Below the pieces are notes generated by a model. That model worked only from the letters and a program-made list of their open reading frames with translations, had not been told where the DNA came from and searched no databases. A program made the position numbers and the translations under genes. Shown here piece by piece: positions 43,489-52,303 of a stretch of 64,000 nt of DNA. The stretch spans positions 248,001-312,000 of the forward strand of contig JBHJGZ010000002.1 of assembly GCA_050331295.1 (NCBI GenBank). The letters run 5' to 3'. The DNA is from Kuafuiihalomonas sp050331295. Its GTDB lineage: Bacteria > Myxococcota > Kuafuiibacteriia > Kuafuiibacteriales > Kuafuiibacteriaceae. Each line of letters opens with the position of its first letter. Positions within the stretch are counted from its first letter, which is position 1.

Positions 43489-45812
43489 GCCGGAAACGCA
43501 GAAACCAGGCGCGCAGCGTGGAGTCCATCCGTTTTGGGGGGTGGTTTCTCTTGTTCGCGGGGTTGTGGACCGGGGTGACGGCATGGGTGGTCGTGGACGA
43601 AATGGTCACGCGGAGGCCGTGGGTTTCGATTCGAGCCGCCTTCAATGAGCAGGCCGAAGCGCGCGGTGTACCCGATGTCCCGATTCAGCTGGAGCAGGTC
43701 TCCAACTCGGAACTTGGCATCATCGATCGGTGCACCACGTGTCATCTGGGCATTGATCGCCCCGAGTTTGCGGACGCGCCCCAGCCCCATCGAACACATC
43801 CCCGACTCGACGAGCTCCTGGGACCGCACCCACCTCGAACCTACGGCTGTACGGTCTGTCATCAGGGGCAGGGCATGCAGACGAAGGGAGTAGCTGGCAC
43901 TGAATTCGCGCATGGTCTCGACGACCCGTACTGGGAAGAGCCACTTCTATCGGGCCCCTTCGCCGAGTCGACATGCGTCACCTGTCATGTCGTCGACCAC
44001 GCCGCGGCGGTGGCCCCGGTGTTTGGACGCGGACGCCAGTTGTTCGAGGAACTTCGATGCACGGGGTGCCATCAGCATCGATTCGCCGCCCGACCCGACG
44101 AAAGGACACCGTCTGAGGGGCCTCCACTGAACTGGACGCGCGTCAAGCAATCGCCGGAATTTTTGCAGGCCTGGCTTCGCTCGCCGCGAGAGATTCGGCC
44201 CCAAACTCGAATGCCGGACTCGTGGCCGGAACCGGTCGGACCAGACTTTGGTCCGTTACCGGAAGGCCATCCTGCGCTCGCGGAATGGAGGACCTCGCGA
44301 CGGGAGGAGGCTGAGGCGATCTCGGCTTATCTCGGCAGTCTCGCACCCCGCTTCGAACTTCCATCCGCTCCGCCGGGCGGAGACAAAGGTCGTGGGGAGG
44401 TGCTCTACCGAAACCTTGGTTGCACCGGATGTCACGACCGCCTCGCGCAGGAAAGCGGACCGTCGGAGCAGCCGTCCTTTCTCACGGGTCCCGAGCTGCT
44501 CCGGATTGGAGAGAAGGCTTCACGGGCATGGATGTACGCATGGCTCGAGAATCCAAAAGCGATGTGGCCGAACGCGCGAATGCCCGACTTCCACTTGAGC
44601 GAATCCGAACGACTCGATCTGGTGGCCTATCTGGAGGGACTTCGAGCCCCAGGTGCGCCCGCTGCAGCAGGTACTGCCGCAGACTGGCCCGGGGACCCCG
44701 ATCTCATTCGACGAGGAGAAGCCTTGGTCCGCCGCTTGGGATGCTACGGGTGTCACGAGATTCCGGGCTTCCAGCGGTCCGGTATGGCAGGACCGACCTT
44801 GGAGGGATTCGGGGACAAGACACCCGACCTCCTCGATTGGGGCCACGTGACGCCACCGGACGGCGTGGCGCCTCTCCCCGCGTGGACCCGGATCAAGTTG
44901 TCCTGGCCCCGAGCGATGGATCGCGAAGGGGTCGGTCTGGTGATGCCGAAGAACGCCCTCTCACCGGAAGACGAGACGGCCCTCACGACGTTCGTTCTCT
45001 CGGACCGGAGAAGGGCGGTTCCCACCGCCTACCGTCCGACGTGGAGCCGCCAAAAGGTCGCGGTGGCCAAGGGTGAAAAACTGCTCAGCCAGCTCGGATG
45101 CCGGGGCTGTCACGAGATCGGCCGGGTCGAGGTCCCCCACCATGACGAGGACGGTGCGCTCATGTGGACGGACATCCATCCGCGAGGCGGCGCCATTCGG
45201 GCCCTCTACGAAGGGGTCCACCTGGCGCCTCCGTCTCTGACATTTGCCGGCATGAAGCTGCGATACCCGTGGGCTTTCGAGTATCTCTTGGAGCCGACCA
45301 CCATCCGACCGTGGCTACCGGGTCCCATGCCCCAGTTCGGTCTCGCGCCCGAGCAGGCGGAGACGTTGGTGGGCTATTTCGCCGCCGCAGATGCGCAACC
45401 CTTCCCGTTTCGTTCTCGGGAAGTCGTCGAGCTCGAAGACGGAGATTTGGACGACGCGATTTGGCTCTTCCGAGAGATGCAGTGCCTCAAGTGTCATCCG
45501 TCGGAAGGGTTCGAGGGTGATCCGGCCCAGCTGGCCCCGGACCTGGCCTATGCCTTCCGGCGCCTTTCGCCTGAATGGATGCGACAATGGTTTTTGGATC
45601 CACAAGGGCTGCAGCCCGGAACCCAAATGCCCACGTATTTTCCGCTGTTGGATGACGACGACCCCACGAGTTACACGACTCCGTACCCCGAGCGACTGGA
45701 CGGAGACGTGCTCCGACAGGTTGAAGCGCTCGTCGCGTTGACCTTGGCCTACGGATGGGACAGCGACATTCGCGAGCGACTTCGATCGGATACGGAAGGA
45801 GGAAATCGATGA
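43485..45812 (+). CDS. membrane-anchored octaheme cytochrome c
   Basis: 775 aa from ATG 43485; the open frame extends upstream as an artefact. One N-terminal membrane anchor (residues 18-38) is followed by eight CxxCH motifs starting at C83, C122, C164, C192, C313, C420, C539 and C667. Several cytochrome-c modules end in Met-Pro loops (TRMPDSW, ARMPDFH, LVMPKNA, GPMPQFG, TQMPTYF) suitable as axial ligands. It takes the place of cytochrome c1/f in this complex and could form a long heme wire into the periplasm. It overlaps both neighbours by ATGA. Confidence 0.9.
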   Translation: MSRKRRNQARSVESIRFGGWFLLFAGLWTGVTAWVVVDEMVTRRPWVSIRAAFNEQAEARGVPDVPIQLEQVSNSELGIIDRCTTCHLGIDRPEFADAPQPHRTHPRLDELLGPHPPRTYGCTVCHQGQGMQTKGVAGTEFAHGLDDPYWEEPLLSGPFAESTCVTCHVVDHAAAVAPVFGRGRQLFEELRCTGCHQHRFAARPDERTPSEGPPLNWTRVKQSPEFLQAWLRSPREIRPQTRMPDSWPEPVGPDFGPLPEGHPALAEWRTSRREEAEAISAYLGSLAPRFELPSAPPGGDKGRGEVLYRNLGCTGCHDRLAQESGPSEQPSFLTGPELLRIGEKASRAWMYAWLENPKAMWPNARMPDFHLSESERLDLVAYLEGLRAPGAPAAAGTAADWPGDPDLIRRGEALVRRLGCYGCHEIPGFQRSGMAGPTLEGFGDKTPDLLDWGHVTPPDGVAPLPAWTRIKLSWPRAMDREGVGLVMPKNALSPEDETALTTFVLSDRRRAVPTAYRPTWSRQKVAVAKGEKLLSQLGCRGCHEIGRVEVPHHDEDGALMWTDIHPRGGAIRALYEGVHLAPPSLTFAGMKLRYPWAFEYLLEPTTIRPWLPGPMPQFGLAPEQAETLVGYFAAADAQPFPFRSREVVELEDGDLDDAIWLFREMQCLKCHPSEGFEGDPAQLAPDLAYAFRRLSPEWMRQWFLDPQGLQPGTQMPTYFPLLDDDDPTSYTTPYPERLDGDVLRQVEALVALTLAYGWDSDIRERLRSDTEGGNR

Positions 45813-46576
45813 ATCGATGTGTGTTTGTTAGCGTGGCGTTCTGCTTAGCCGGACCGAGCGCATGGGCGTACGAGACGGCACCGGTGAAAGACGGCGCAAC
45901 GGTCACTGGCCGGGTCACGCTGTCGGGAACCCCGGCGCAGCCCGAGCGAGCCAAGTTTCCACAGGCCCTGGCGACACCGGACCGAACGCTCTGCGATACG
46001 AAGCGTCCGCTCATCACGCCCTTTTACGATACCGGTCCTGAGGGCGAGCTGGCCCATGTGGTGGTGTGGATCGAGGGTGTGAGGGCGGGAAAGCCGCTGA
46101 CCCGGAGCCAAGGCTCGATGATCAACGAGGACTGCCGGTTTCTTCCCCACGTTCAGACCCTCGATGTCGGAGCGAAGGTGCAGGTCGAGAACCAGGACCC
46201 CATCTTCCACAACACTCACGCCATCTATCAAGACCAACCCATCACCGCGTTCAACCTCGGAATGCCGCGCAAGGGGCAGGTCGCCCTGAAGCGGATACGA
46301 CGTCCCGGTACATTGAAGATCCAGTGCGATGCTGGCCACACCTGGATGCGAGCCTGGATCCACGCTTTTCAGCATCCCTACCACGACGTGACAGGTGCAG
46401 ATGGCCGCTTCGAAATCGCCGACGTCCCGGCCGGTGAATACGTTCTCCATTTCTGGCACGAAAACTCCGGTACGCTCACCCGTCCCCTAGCCTTGGCCGC
46501 CGGCGGAACCTCCGAGCAAGAAGCGACGTTCGAAGCCAAGCCACTCCCGAAAGCGCACGCCGAAGGGATCCATTGA
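45809..46576 (+). CDS. periplasmic cupredoxin-like protein
   Basis: 255 aa. AGGAGG precedes ATG 45809. A signal peptide (MNRCVFVSVAFCLAGPSAWA) is followed by a plastocyanin-like domain with ligands spread over ENQDPIFHNTHAIY (His) and IQCDAGHTWMRAW (Cys, His, Met). The C-terminal part (GADGRFEIADVPAGEYVLHFWH) is a carboxypeptidase-regulatory-like beta-sandwich. It may carry single electrons or copper for the complex. Copper binding is inferred from the ligand pattern. Confidence 0.8.
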   Translation: MNRCVFVSVAFCLAGPSAWAYETAPVKDGATVTGRVTLSGTPAQPERAKFPQALATPDRTLCDTKRPLITPFYDTGPEGELAHVVVWIEGVRAGKPLTRSQGSMINEDCRFLPHVQTLDVGAKVQVENQDPIFHNTHAIYQDQPITAFNLGMPRKGQVALKRIRRPGTLKIQCDAGHTWMRAWIHAFQHPYHDVTGADGRFEIADVPAGEYVLHFWHENSGTLTRPLALAAGGTSEQEATFEAKPLPKAHAEGIH

Positions 46577-47070
46577 TGGTGAGTCCGGCCCAGCCGAACA
46601 CCGACCTGCCCGGTGACGGCTGGCGGATGGAGGTGGACCGCCTGATCGAGGTTCACGTAGACGACCTGTTGGGTCTTCTGCTCGACATCAATCAATCCTT
46701 CGGATTTCTCCCTCGGAACGTGCTGGCGTACGTCTCGGACAAGCGAGGTGTACCGGTGGTTCGCCTGTTCGGGATCGCGTCGTTCTATCGAACCTTCCGG
46801 TTGGAGCCACGAGGGCGCCATACCATCAGCGTGTGTCAGGGGACCGCGTGCCATGTGGCCGGTGGCGCATCGCTGGCCTCGGCTCTGACCAGGCGATTGG
46901 GTGTCGAGCCCGGACGGACCGCTCCGGATGGAACATTCACCCTGGAGTCGGTCGCCTGCATCGGTTGCTGCTCCCTGGCTCCGGTGATCCAATTGAATGG
47001 AGAGACGCGAGGACGCGTGAAGAACGCGGAACTTCTTCGGATGGTTTCGACGCTTCAGGCGGAGACATGA
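46576..47070 (+). CDS. nuoE: NuoE/HoxE-like [2Fe-2S] thioredoxin-fold subunit
   Basis: 164 aa. The helical N-terminus (LLGLLLDINQSFGFLPRNVL) and the domain with four cluster Cys (SVCQGTACHVAGG and ACIGCCSLAP) match the 24-kDa subunit of NADH dehydrogenases and diaphorases. It relays electrons beside the NADH-oxidising subunit. ATG 46576 overlaps the upstream stop by one base and has AAGGGA upstream. The stop overlaps the next start as ATGA. Confidence 0.92.
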   Translation: MVSPAQPNTDLPGDGWRMEVDRLIEVHVDDLLGLLLDINQSFGFLPRNVLAYVSDKRGVPVVRLFGIASFYRTFRLEPRGRHTISVCQGTACHVAGGASLASALTRRLGVEPGRTAPDGTFTLESVACIGCCSLAPVIQLNGETRGRVKNAELLRMVSTLQAET

Positions 47071-48824
47071 ACGTCGTTCGGATCGGCATGGGAAGCTGTG
47101 GTCTCGCTGCGGGGGCGCAGTCCGTCTGGACGAAGACCGAGGCTTGGTTGTCCGAACACGGGATCGTCGCTGGTCTGCGGGAGGTCGGATGTTCGGGCCT
47201 CTGTCATCGAGAGGTCATGCTGGAGATCGAGGAGGCCGGTAGGCCTTCTCTCCTGTATGGCGATGTCACGCCCGAGAACGTAGCGGGTATCCTTTCCGGC
47301 CATTTTCTCCAACGTCGACCGGTCGAGGCTCGATTGATCGGAACCGACGGTCGGCTCCAAAGTGCGCTTCACGGTCAAACTCGAATCGCTTCCCGGAACT
47401 GCGGACGCATCGATCCCAGTTCTTTGGAGGACTATTTGGCGCGGGGTGGGTTTCGAGCCCTCGAGCAGGCCTTCGACATGGGTGCAGCGGCGGTGCGGAG
47501 GCTGGTCGAGCGCTCCGGACTTCGGGGGCGGGGCGGGGGTGGCTTTCCCACCGGGCGAAAATGGGAACTCGCGGCTTCCTCGCCGGATCCGGTGCGCTTC
47601 GTGATCTGCAACGCGGACGAAGGGGACCCCGGGGCGTTCATGGACCGAAATCTGGTCGAGAGCGACCCGTTCTCGGTCATCGAAGGACTGATCATTGCCG
47701 GGCTGTCGATCGGGGCCCAGCGAGGTTATGTCTATGTTCGCCACGAATATCCGAATGCCCTGGCACGGATGCAGCAGGCCATCCTGGAGGCGCGTTTTCG
47801 AGGGCTTCTAGGCCGTGATGTGGCTGGTCGCGGCTGGGATTTCGATGTCGAGATTCGGCGCGGTGCCGGAGCATTCGTATGCGGCGAGGAGACGGCACTC
47901 ATCGCATCGATAGAAGGCCATCGTGGCCTTCCGGTACTCAGGCCGCCATTTCCCACCGAGCAAGGACTGTTTGGACATCCCACGTGCATCAACAACGTCG
48001 AGACGTTGGCGACGGTGCCGTGGATCGTCGAGCACGGAGTCGACGCGTTTCGCGCCCATGGAACCGCGTCCAGTCCGGGCACGAAGGTGTTCTGTTTGGC
48101 GGGGGACATCCGTCGGGGAGGAATGGTGGAGGTTCCGATGGGCGTCTCACTCCGCTATGTGCTGGAGGACTTGGGGGGTGGAGGCGAACGCCCCCTGAAG
48201 GCGGTGCAGATCGGGGGTCCTTCCGGTGGGTGTATACCGGCCGAGCTCTGGGACACACCCATCGACTACGAAGCGCTTTCCGGGCTCGGCGCAATGTTGG
48301 GCTCGGGCGGATTGGTCGCCATGCACGAAGGTCGATGCATGGTGGACGTCGCGCGATTCTTCATGACGTTCATGGCTCAGGAGTCCTGCGGCAAGTGCAC
48401 CGCGTGCCGAGAGGGAACGGTCCGTCTAGCCGAGATCCTCGAGCGCATCTGCCAAGGCGGTGGGGAGCAGGAAGACTTGCAGCTGCTGGAGAGACTGAGT
48501 GGCCACGTCGAAGCGGCATCGCTGTGTGGTTTGGGCCGGAGCGCATCCAATCCGCTTCGGTCGACCCTGCGCTACTTCCGCTCCGAGTATGAAGCCCATA
48601 TTCATGAAGGTCGATGCCCGGCGGGGACCTGCCATGCGCTGATCCGATATTCGATCGATGCACCGAATTGCGACGGATGCCAAGAATGCCTGAGGGCCTG
48701 TCCAGCCGATGCGATCCATCGACAACCTAGAGTGATCCCATTGTTGATCGACGACGAGGCGTGCATTCGCTGTAATGCCTGCCGGGAAGCGTGTCCCTTC
48801 GACGCGGTGAAGGTGTTTTCATGA
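47067..48824 (+). CDS. nuoF: NuoF/HoxF-like NADH-binding subunit with ferredoxin tail
   Basis: 585 aa. Domain order: N-terminal [2Fe-2S] thioredoxin-like part (SCGLAAGA and GCSGLCHRE); FMN/NADH core (GLRGRGGGGFPTGRKW, NADEGDPGAFMDRNLVE, GAGAFVCGEETALI); a [4Fe-4S] site (ESCGKCTACREGT with a later SLCGLG); and a C-terminal bacterial ferredoxin (CDGCQECLRACP and CIRCNACREACP). This is the layout of HndC/HydB-type subunits of NADP-reducing or bifurcating hydrogenases rather than plain NuoF. It should oxidise NAD(P)H or reduce NAD(P)+. Confidence 0.92.
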   Translation: MNVVRIGMGSCGLAAGAQSVWTKTEAWLSEHGIVAGLREVGCSGLCHREVMLEIEEAGRPSLLYGDVTPENVAGILSGHFLQRRPVEARLIGTDGRLQSALHGQTRIASRNCGRIDPSSLEDYLARGGFRALEQAFDMGAAAVRRLVERSGLRGRGGGGFPTGRKWELAASSPDPVRFVICNADEGDPGAFMDRNLVESDPFSVIEGLIIAGLSIGAQRGYVYVRHEYPNALARMQQAILEARFRGLLGRDVAGRGWDFDVEIRRGAGAFVCGEETALIASIEGHRGLPVLRPPFPTEQGLFGHPTCINNVETLATVPWIVEHGVDAFRAHGTASSPGTKVFCLAGDIRRGGMVEVPMGVSLRYVLEDLGGGGERPLKAVQIGGPSGGCIPAELWDTPIDYEALSGLGAMLGSGGLVAMHEGRCMVDVARFFMTFMAQESCGKCTACREGTVRLAEILERICQGGGEQEDLQLLERLSGHVEAASLCGLGRSASNPLRSTLRYFRSEYEAHIHEGRCPAGTCHALIRYSIDAPNCDGCQECLRACPADAIHRQPRVIPLLIDDEACIRCNACREACPFDAVKVFS

Positions 48825-49546
48825 GCGAAGTCTTTGAAGTGGTCGTGGATGGGCAGGCGACCTCGGTGCCGGCGACGGCATCCCTCCTCGATGCGGTTCG
48901 AGAGGCGGGTGTCTATGTCCCGGTTTTGTGTCATGACCCACGCCTGAAGCCGCAAGGAAGCTGCGGCATCTGCATGGTCGAAGTCTCTCGAGGCGGAGAG
49001 TGGAGACAGCAAGCTGCTTGTGCAACGAAGGTCGCACCTCATCTCGAGGTTCGAACCCAGTCCGAACATTTGGACCAGTCTCGTCGATGGACGATCGAGC
49101 TGCTGTTCTCGCATCACAGCCGGGCGGCCCGCTTTCACCCGGAGCGGGTCGGACAAGGCAAGAAGCCGCCCCTGGTTTGTGCATGTCAGGGGCACCGAAC
49201 GTGTGCTCTTAGAAGTCTCTGTCTCGAGGCCGGCGCCGATCCTGACCACCTGGGGCGCCGTAAGCTCGAAGACCCACCGATCGAGCTCAGGTCGGGCATC
49301 GAGCTCGAGATGAGCAAGTGCGTGCGCTGTGATCGGTGCGTTCGTATTTGCCGAGAGGTGGCGTCGGTGGAGGCGTTGAGCTTCATGCGCCGAGGCCATG
49401 AGACGACGCTGGTCTACGCACGGCCGGTCGACGCCGAGCGAGGGGCCAGGTGTGACGCCTGTGAAGCTTCCGGCGCTCTGTGCATCGATACCTGTCCAAC
49501 CGACGCGCTTCATCCGCCCCGGGGGAAGAAACTGAAGGTTCTCTGA
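48821..49546 (+). CDS. HoxU/NuoG-N-like iron-sulfur subunit
   Basis: 241 aa. A plant-type [2Fe-2S] domain (VLCHDPRLKPQGSCGICMVEV ending in CAT) is followed by a His/Cys3-type cluster region (CACQGHRTCALRSLC) and a [4Fe-4S] ferredoxin motif (KCVRCDRCVRIC). The second ferredoxin motif reads CDACEASGALCIDTCP, with about three extra residues between the second and third Cys compared with CxxCxxCxxxCP. The protein stops where HoxU does and lacks the molybdopterin-like domain of NuoG. ATG 48821 overlaps the upstream stop. Confidence 0.88.
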   Translation: MSEVFEVVVDGQATSVPATASLLDAVREAGVYVPVLCHDPRLKPQGSCGICMVEVSRGGEWRQQAACATKVAPHLEVRTQSEHLDQSRRWTIELLFSHHSRAARFHPERVGQGKKPPLVCACQGHRTCALRSLCLEAGADPDHLGRRKLEDPPIELRSGIELEMSKCVRCDRCVRICREVASVEALSFMRRGHETTLVYARPVDAERGARCDACEASGALCIDTCPTDALHPPRGKKLKVL

Positions 49547-49549
49547 GGC

Positions 49550-49963
49550 ATGCCGTTCACGATCCACCATGCGTGTACCGGATGTACCGCTTGTGCGCTT
49601 CAATGTCCGACCGCCGCCATCAGCGGCGAGCCCCATCATCTACACGCCATTCGGCCGGAGCTTTGCATCGAGTGTGGTGTGTGCGGCATGGTCTGTCCCG
49701 AGGACGGCGCGGTCCACGATGGCGAAGGACGTCCAGCGATTCACATTCCGCGAAGTCTCCGGCCAAAACCGGTTTTCGACCCCGAGTCTTGCAATGGATG
49801 TGGCGCCTGCGTGGATCGCTGTCCGTTCGGTGTCATCGAGCTGGAAGGTCCTCCGTTCCGAGGCGCGGCGATTCTTCGTCACCCCGACGCGTGCGTGAGC
49901 TGCGGTGAGTGCGAAGCGGCATGCAGCAAAGGGGCGGTACGCCTTTTCCCATTGCATGGATGA
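49550..49963 (+). CDS. polyferredoxin, up to four [4Fe-4S] clusters
   Basis: 137 aa with four CxxCxxCxxxC motifs: CTGCTACALQCP, CIECGVCGMVCP, CNGCGACVDRCP and CVSCGECEAACS. There is no signal peptide, so it is cytoplasmic. It begins 3 bp after the HoxU-like gene and closes the operon. It may link the diaphorase module to the membrane complex or to soluble ferredoxin-dependent enzymes. Confidence 0.92.
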   Translation: MPFTIHHACTGCTACALQCPTAAISGEPHHLHAIRPELCIECGVCGMVCPEDGAVHDGEGRPAIHIPRSLRPKPVFDPESCNGCGACVDRCPFGVIELEGPPFRGAAILRHPDACVSCGECEAACSKGAVRLFPLHG

Positions 49964-50043
49964 GTGCCGCCGAACCTGCTCCAACCACTCCTTTTTTTGT
50001 TGCGGACTCTGGGCGCTGGATTGCATAGAGCGAACCGCCCGTG

Positions 50044-51156
50044 ATGAAGCGAAGGCGACCCTCCATATGCTGCCTTTTCAGCGTGAGCGTTTGCTTCTTT
50101 GCGAAAGCAGCCCACGCGGAAGAGGTCGAGCCACTGAGACCGAGCTGGTGGGACCGTCGTCCGCCCGACTTGGAAGACCAGAAACTCGATTGGATCCGGT
50201 TCTCGGCCAATGAGTGGATCAACGGAGAACTGCTGGAGCTTCGGGACAACGTCTATCAATTCGACAGCGACTATTTTGGCGAGAAGAGCATCGATGCCGA
50301 GGACGTAGCCGGAGCCTGGTTGGGCACGAGCCATATCGTACTATTCGAAGACGGACAGGTCTGGATCGGAACCGGATGGATCGATGAGCAGACCGTCCAC
50401 ATCGACGGCTCGGGTGAACGGCCGCGAAGCGGACTCCTGTCCATATTGCGGAGCACAAAGAGTGAGATTCAGCGTTGGGCTCTGGAGGCCTCGGTCGGCA
50501 TCAATGCCCAGTTCGGGAATACCGACCAACAAGGACTCACCGTCACCACGCTCCTCAAGCGGACCGGGAATCGAAGCCGGCTCGAGTTCGATTTCCTCAG
50601 CACCGTCGCTCGAGCGGACGGGGAGCTGACCGCCAATCGGCAGCGCCTTGCGACGAGTATCGACTACTTGCTCACGAGAGAAATCTTCCTCATTCCTTTT
50701 ACTGGAACGTTCTCCATAGATGAATTTCAGAACATTCTGTTCCGGGCCCAACCCGGCTCGGGCCTGGGGTGGCACATCGTTGACCACCGTGATTTCTCGC
50801 TCGACGTCCAAGCCGGCCTTGCCTACCAGTTCACGCGGTTCGATTCGGTTCCGGTGGGCGACAATCGAGACGACCAGAACTTTGGCTTCTTCGGCGCTCT
50901 CGTCGTCGAATGGGACATCACCAACGACATCGAACTGGATACCAGACACGAGACGTTCGGCGCCGTGATCGATCCGGGGCAGAGTACTCTCCTGAATCGA
51001 GCCACGCTGAGCATCGACCTTATCAGCGTCTTCGATCTGGATACGTCGGTGATTCACAATCGGGTCTTCGACCCTCCTGCCAACGTCGATGGCTCGGTCC
51101 CAGCGAAGGACGATGTCACCCTCACCATCGGACTTTCGCTCTCCCTCGGCGACTGA
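50044..51156 (+). CDS. DUF481 family outer-membrane protein
   Basis: 370 aa. A signal peptide (MKRRRPSICCLFSVSVCFFAKAAHA) precedes a ~100-residue N-terminal part with short strands and then the salt-inducible YdiY/DUF481 barrel region (EASVGINAQFGNTDQQGLT, FLSTVARADGELTANRQRLA, LDVQAGLAYQFTRFD). A GTG directly precedes the ATG and could be used. It lies 80 bp after the ferredoxin gene and might be part of the same transcript. Function unknown. Confidence 0.82.
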   Translation: MKRRRPSICCLFSVSVCFFAKAAHAEEVEPLRPSWWDRRPPDLEDQKLDWIRFSANEWINGELLELRDNVYQFDSDYFGEKSIDAEDVAGAWLGTSHIVLFEDGQVWIGTGWIDEQTVHIDGSGERPRSGLLSILRSTKSEIQRWALEASVGINAQFGNTDQQGLTVTTLLKRTGNRSRLEFDFLSTVARADGELTANRQRLATSIDYLLTREIFLIPFTGTFSIDEFQNILFRAQPGSGLGWHIVDHRDFSLDVQAGLAYQFTRFDSVPVGDNRDDQNFGFFGALVVEWDITNDIELDTRHETFGAVIDPGQSTLLNRATLSIDLISVFDLDTSVIHNRVFDPPANVDGSVPAKDDVTLTIGLSLSLGD

Positions 51157-51167
51157 GGAACACCGCA

Positions 51168-51755
51168 TCATGGCGGCAGCGCTTCGGGTTGTCGAACGTA
51201 GGACGTGAGGGTGCGCGGCGACGTCTGGAGCTTGAGTTCGTTCAGCGCGATGCCGGCGCCCAGTTGAATGGCCGCATTCTCCAGTTCTCCCGTCAGACCC
51301 CAGATGGCGCCGGCCGCCGCCAAGTTGAGCACGATGCCCGCCACCCTCGGGAACCAGCCGCGTTGAGCACGCTCGTTGGCCGCGAGTTCTCGAACCAACC
51401 GTTTCTTGGCCGCGATCCTCGAACCGTCGTCGTCGGGATAGAGCTGGTCGATGAGTTTTCGTTCCGAAACGGCCTTCAGGCTCCCGATGGGCTGAAACAC
51501 CGAATAGAGGAGTCCGGCTGCCGGAGGTACCAGACCGAACAGGCGCGTCGTACGTTGGTCTCCATCGGTGACGCCTGCGACGGTCCCCTGGGCCGCGACG
51601 TTCGCGCCGTATATGCCGATCCAGGAGTAGTGCCAGCTTCGGGCCTTGGATCGGCTTTCCGAGAGCACCGCGTTCAGCTCTTGCTCTTCGGGGCGGAGCG
51701 GGTGCTCCACTTGAAGCTGGGAAACACAAACTAGGGATAATAGCAGAGCAGTCAT
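51168..51755 (-). CDS. hypothetical envelope protein
   Basis: 195 aa from ATG 51755, which has GAGGT at good spacing; a GTG at 51773 adds six residues. A signal-like N-terminus (MTALLLSLVCVSQLQ) precedes several weakly hydrophobic segments (FGLVPPAAGLLYSV, VAGIVLNLAAAGAIWGL). No family is recognised. It diverges from the DUF2141 gene and shares the operator region with it, so the TetR protein may also control it. Confidence 0.65.
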   Translation of the reverse strand: MTALLLSLVCVSQLQVEHPLRPEEQELNAVLSESRSKARSWHYSWIGIYGANVAAQGTVAGVTDGDQRTTRLFGLVPPAAGLLYSVFQPIGSLKAVSERKLIDQLYPDDDGSRIAAKKRLVRELAANERAQRGWFPRVAGIVLNLAAAGAIWGLTGELENAAIQLGAGIALNELKLQTSPRTLTSYVRQPEALPP

Positions 51756-51776
51756 CTTTACCTCGGCGCTCACGCC

Positions 51777-51832
51777 TTGACAGCGTCTACCTCTGACAGT
51801 AGCTAGACGGTGTCAAGGCTTGACGCTGTCAA
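51777..51832. promoter_or_regulatory. TetR-type operator cluster and overlapping promoter
   Basis: TTGACAGCGTC (51777-51787) and GACGCTGTCAA (51822-51832) are perfect inverted copies. Additional half-sites are TGACAG (51794-51799) and TGTCAA (51811-51816), and TTGAC-GCT-GTCAA (51820-51832) is itself a palindrome. TTGACA at 51777-51782 followed 17 bp later by TAGCTA (51800-51805) makes a plausible -35/-10 pair reading toward 51848. The site lies between two divergent genes in a cluster that encodes a TetR regulator, so autoregulation is likely. Confidence 0.65.
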
Positions 51833-51847
51833 TATGAGGAGAAGAAC

Positions 51848-52303
51848 ATGGGAACGAAAAGATTCGCGATTGCGGGACTGTTTCTGGTTTCGCTAACCGC
51901 TGCGACGGATACCGAGTCAACAGGCTCAACCGGCGCGGAGCTCACAGTTAAGCTCCTGGATGTGGATCCGGGTCGAGGAGGGACCTTGCGCTGTGGTGTC
52001 TATGATTCGGAGGACGGTTTTCCGATGAAGCCGGAGGCTGCAATACAGCGGGTGACCGCGAAGCCCCGGCCCGGCGTCAACGAGAGCATTTTTCGTCTGC
52101 CGTCCACTGGGACCTACGCGGTGGCGTGCAACCACGATGAAGATGACAACGGGAAGACGAACAAGAATCTCTTCGGCGTACCGACCGAAGGGTGGGGCAC
52201 CAGCAACAACGTGAGGCCTCGGCTTCGGGCGCCGAAGTTTGAGGAGAGTCGGTTCGTGATGACGTCAACCGTGCACGAGATCAGCATCCGGATGGGCTAC
52301 TGA
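51848..52303 (+). CDS. DUF2141 family secreted protein
   Basis: 151 aa behind GAGGAGAAG. Signal peptide about residues 1-20, then a DUF2141 beta-sandwich (GGTLRCGVYDSEDGFPM, GTYAVACNHDEDDNGKTNKN, LFGVPTEGWGTSNNV). The DEDDNGK loop looks able to bind calcium. The role of DUF2141 is unknown. It is the first gene of an operon with the SDR and TetR genes; stop and next start overlap by one base. Confidence 0.82.
   Translation: MGTKRFAIAGLFLVSLTAATDTESTGSTGAELTVKLLDVDPGRGGTLRCGVYDSEDGFPMKPEAAIQRVTAKPRPGVNESIFRLPSTGTYAVACNHDEDDNGKTNKNLFGVPTEGWGTSNNVRPRLRAPKFEESRFVMTSTVHEISIRMGY

Noticed and set aside
46576..49963. Idea that the NuoE/NuoF/HoxU-like genes belong to a bidirectional HoxEFUYH hydrogenase
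   Set aside because: No HoxY or HoxH gene follows; the only hydrogenase in the window is the membrane-linked Hyb type 29 kb away.
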